Source: Temnopleurus reevesii
Taxonomy: Eukaryota > Echinodermata > Echinoidea > Temnopleuroida > Temnopleuridae
NCBI GenBank assembly: GCA_036244855.1
Contig: BQKZ01000817.1
Coordinates: forward strand, 33,255-52,226
Direction: 5' to 3'
DNA: 18,972 nt
In this document: in pieces, positions 18,380 through 18,972 of the stretch
How the letters are laid out: the number at the start of each line of letters is the position of its first letter
How positions within the stretch are numbered: the stretch's first letter is position 1
The notes under the pieces: generated by a model
What the model saw: the letters and a program-made list of their open reading frames with translations, nothing else
Database searches by the model: none
What the model was told of the DNA's origin: nothing
Translations under genes and position numbers: made by a program

Positions 18380-18972
18380 GTCCTTTTGGAATTTCCAATT
18401 CCTCACCTCTCCCTTCCTCCTCTCTCCTCCTTGTTTCCTTCCTCTTCCCTTCTTTGTCTTCTCTCCTCTACCAATCATACTTTTGATTGTTCTCTCCTTT
18501 TCTCCTTGTCTTTCCTCTCTTCTCACCTAATTTTGTCTCATCTCTCTTTCTCAATTTTCGTCTCCTTGCACCACATTCTCTGTCCTATTTTCATTAGCTC
18601 TCCCTATCTCTTCCTCACATCTGTCTACTCGTCTTCTTGATGTTACTGCTCCTCTATTTTGTCTTACCCTTACCCTCCCCTTCTATTCTCCTTTATCCCA
18701 GCATCTCCTCTTTCCTCTTTCTCTCTCTATTTTCTCCTCCGTACATCTCTCTATTCCTCCTTATCCTGATCGTGCCGTTGTACTGGTGTCTTCTAAAATT
18801 TTCTTACCCCTACCCATTCTATTCTCCTTTATTCCAACAGCTCTCTCCCCCTGAATCTCTCTCCCTCTCTTCTCCTTGCATCTCTCTATTGATCTTCCTG
18901 ATCTTACTGTTCGTTTTATTTTGTTTTTATTACACCTTCCCCTCCCCTTATATTCCTCCTTTATCCCAATAC
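18380..18972. repeat. CT-rich strand-asymmetric minisatellite
   Basis: Almost purely pyrimidine on the + strand (TCTCC, CTTCC and TCTCTC words) over about 590 bases, reaching the window edge. A diverged longer period is visible: CTTACCCTTACCC with TTCTATTCTCCTTTATCCCA recurs near 18662, 18804 and 18929 (spacing about 142 and 125), and TCTCCTTGCA/TCTCTCTATT recurs with it. The open frames across it on both strands are low-complexity artefacts. Confidence 0.88.

Noticed and set aside
18336..18640. Proline/serine/leucine-rich frames and their antisense charged frames
   Set aside because: Low-complexity translation of the CT-rich minisatellite.

Overview
The window is eukaryotic, AT-rich and almost entirely non-coding. 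It holds spliced exons, a tRNA-derived SINE, hairpin MITEs, diverged satellite arrays and many copies of the word TACATGTA, and no prokaryotic gene organisation. The discoidin-type exons, the SINE and the repeats best fit a marine invertebrate. I favour a sea urchin or related deuterostome, but that is inference.

The only secure gene is on the + strand. Two consecutive internal exons, 10953-11075 and 18020-18219, are separated by a 6,944-base intron. With matching phases they encode the first ~107 residues of one F5/8 type C (discoidin) domain. The first part of the gene is not identified. The rest of the domain (about 45-50 residues) lies beyond the right edge.

Layout. 1-2428: AT-rich non-coding DNA with small microsatellites. 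2429-2575: hairpin MITE. 3055-3384: a GC-richer patch with weak exon candidates on both strands. 3815-3842: (CA)14. 4153-6253: a ~2.1 kb candidate non-autonomous DNA transposon carrying ten copies of GTTACGTAAGTTACAT, two pairs of which form perfect palindromes. About 6550-6826: tRNA-derived SINE. About 7630-10300: a satellite-like array of ~225-base units arranged as ~450-base dimers, interrupted at 8040-8820 by a second transposon-like insert related to the first and carrying a run of 32 G. 10953-11075: discoidin exon. 11076-11905: a five-copy tandem repeat that starts at the exon-intron junction and carries copies of the last exon bases and the 5' splice site. 11906-18019: the rest of the intron, with hAT-like fragments at 14223-14652. 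18020-18219: second discoidin exon. 18380-18972: strand-asymmetric CT-rich minisatellite.

The most interesting points are (i) two differently sized elements sharing the same end architecture and subterminal motif, effectively a cluster of PAR-bZIP-like TTACGTAA sites, and (ii) the intronic amplification of a splice donor. No operon-like or defence-like multi-gene system is present.
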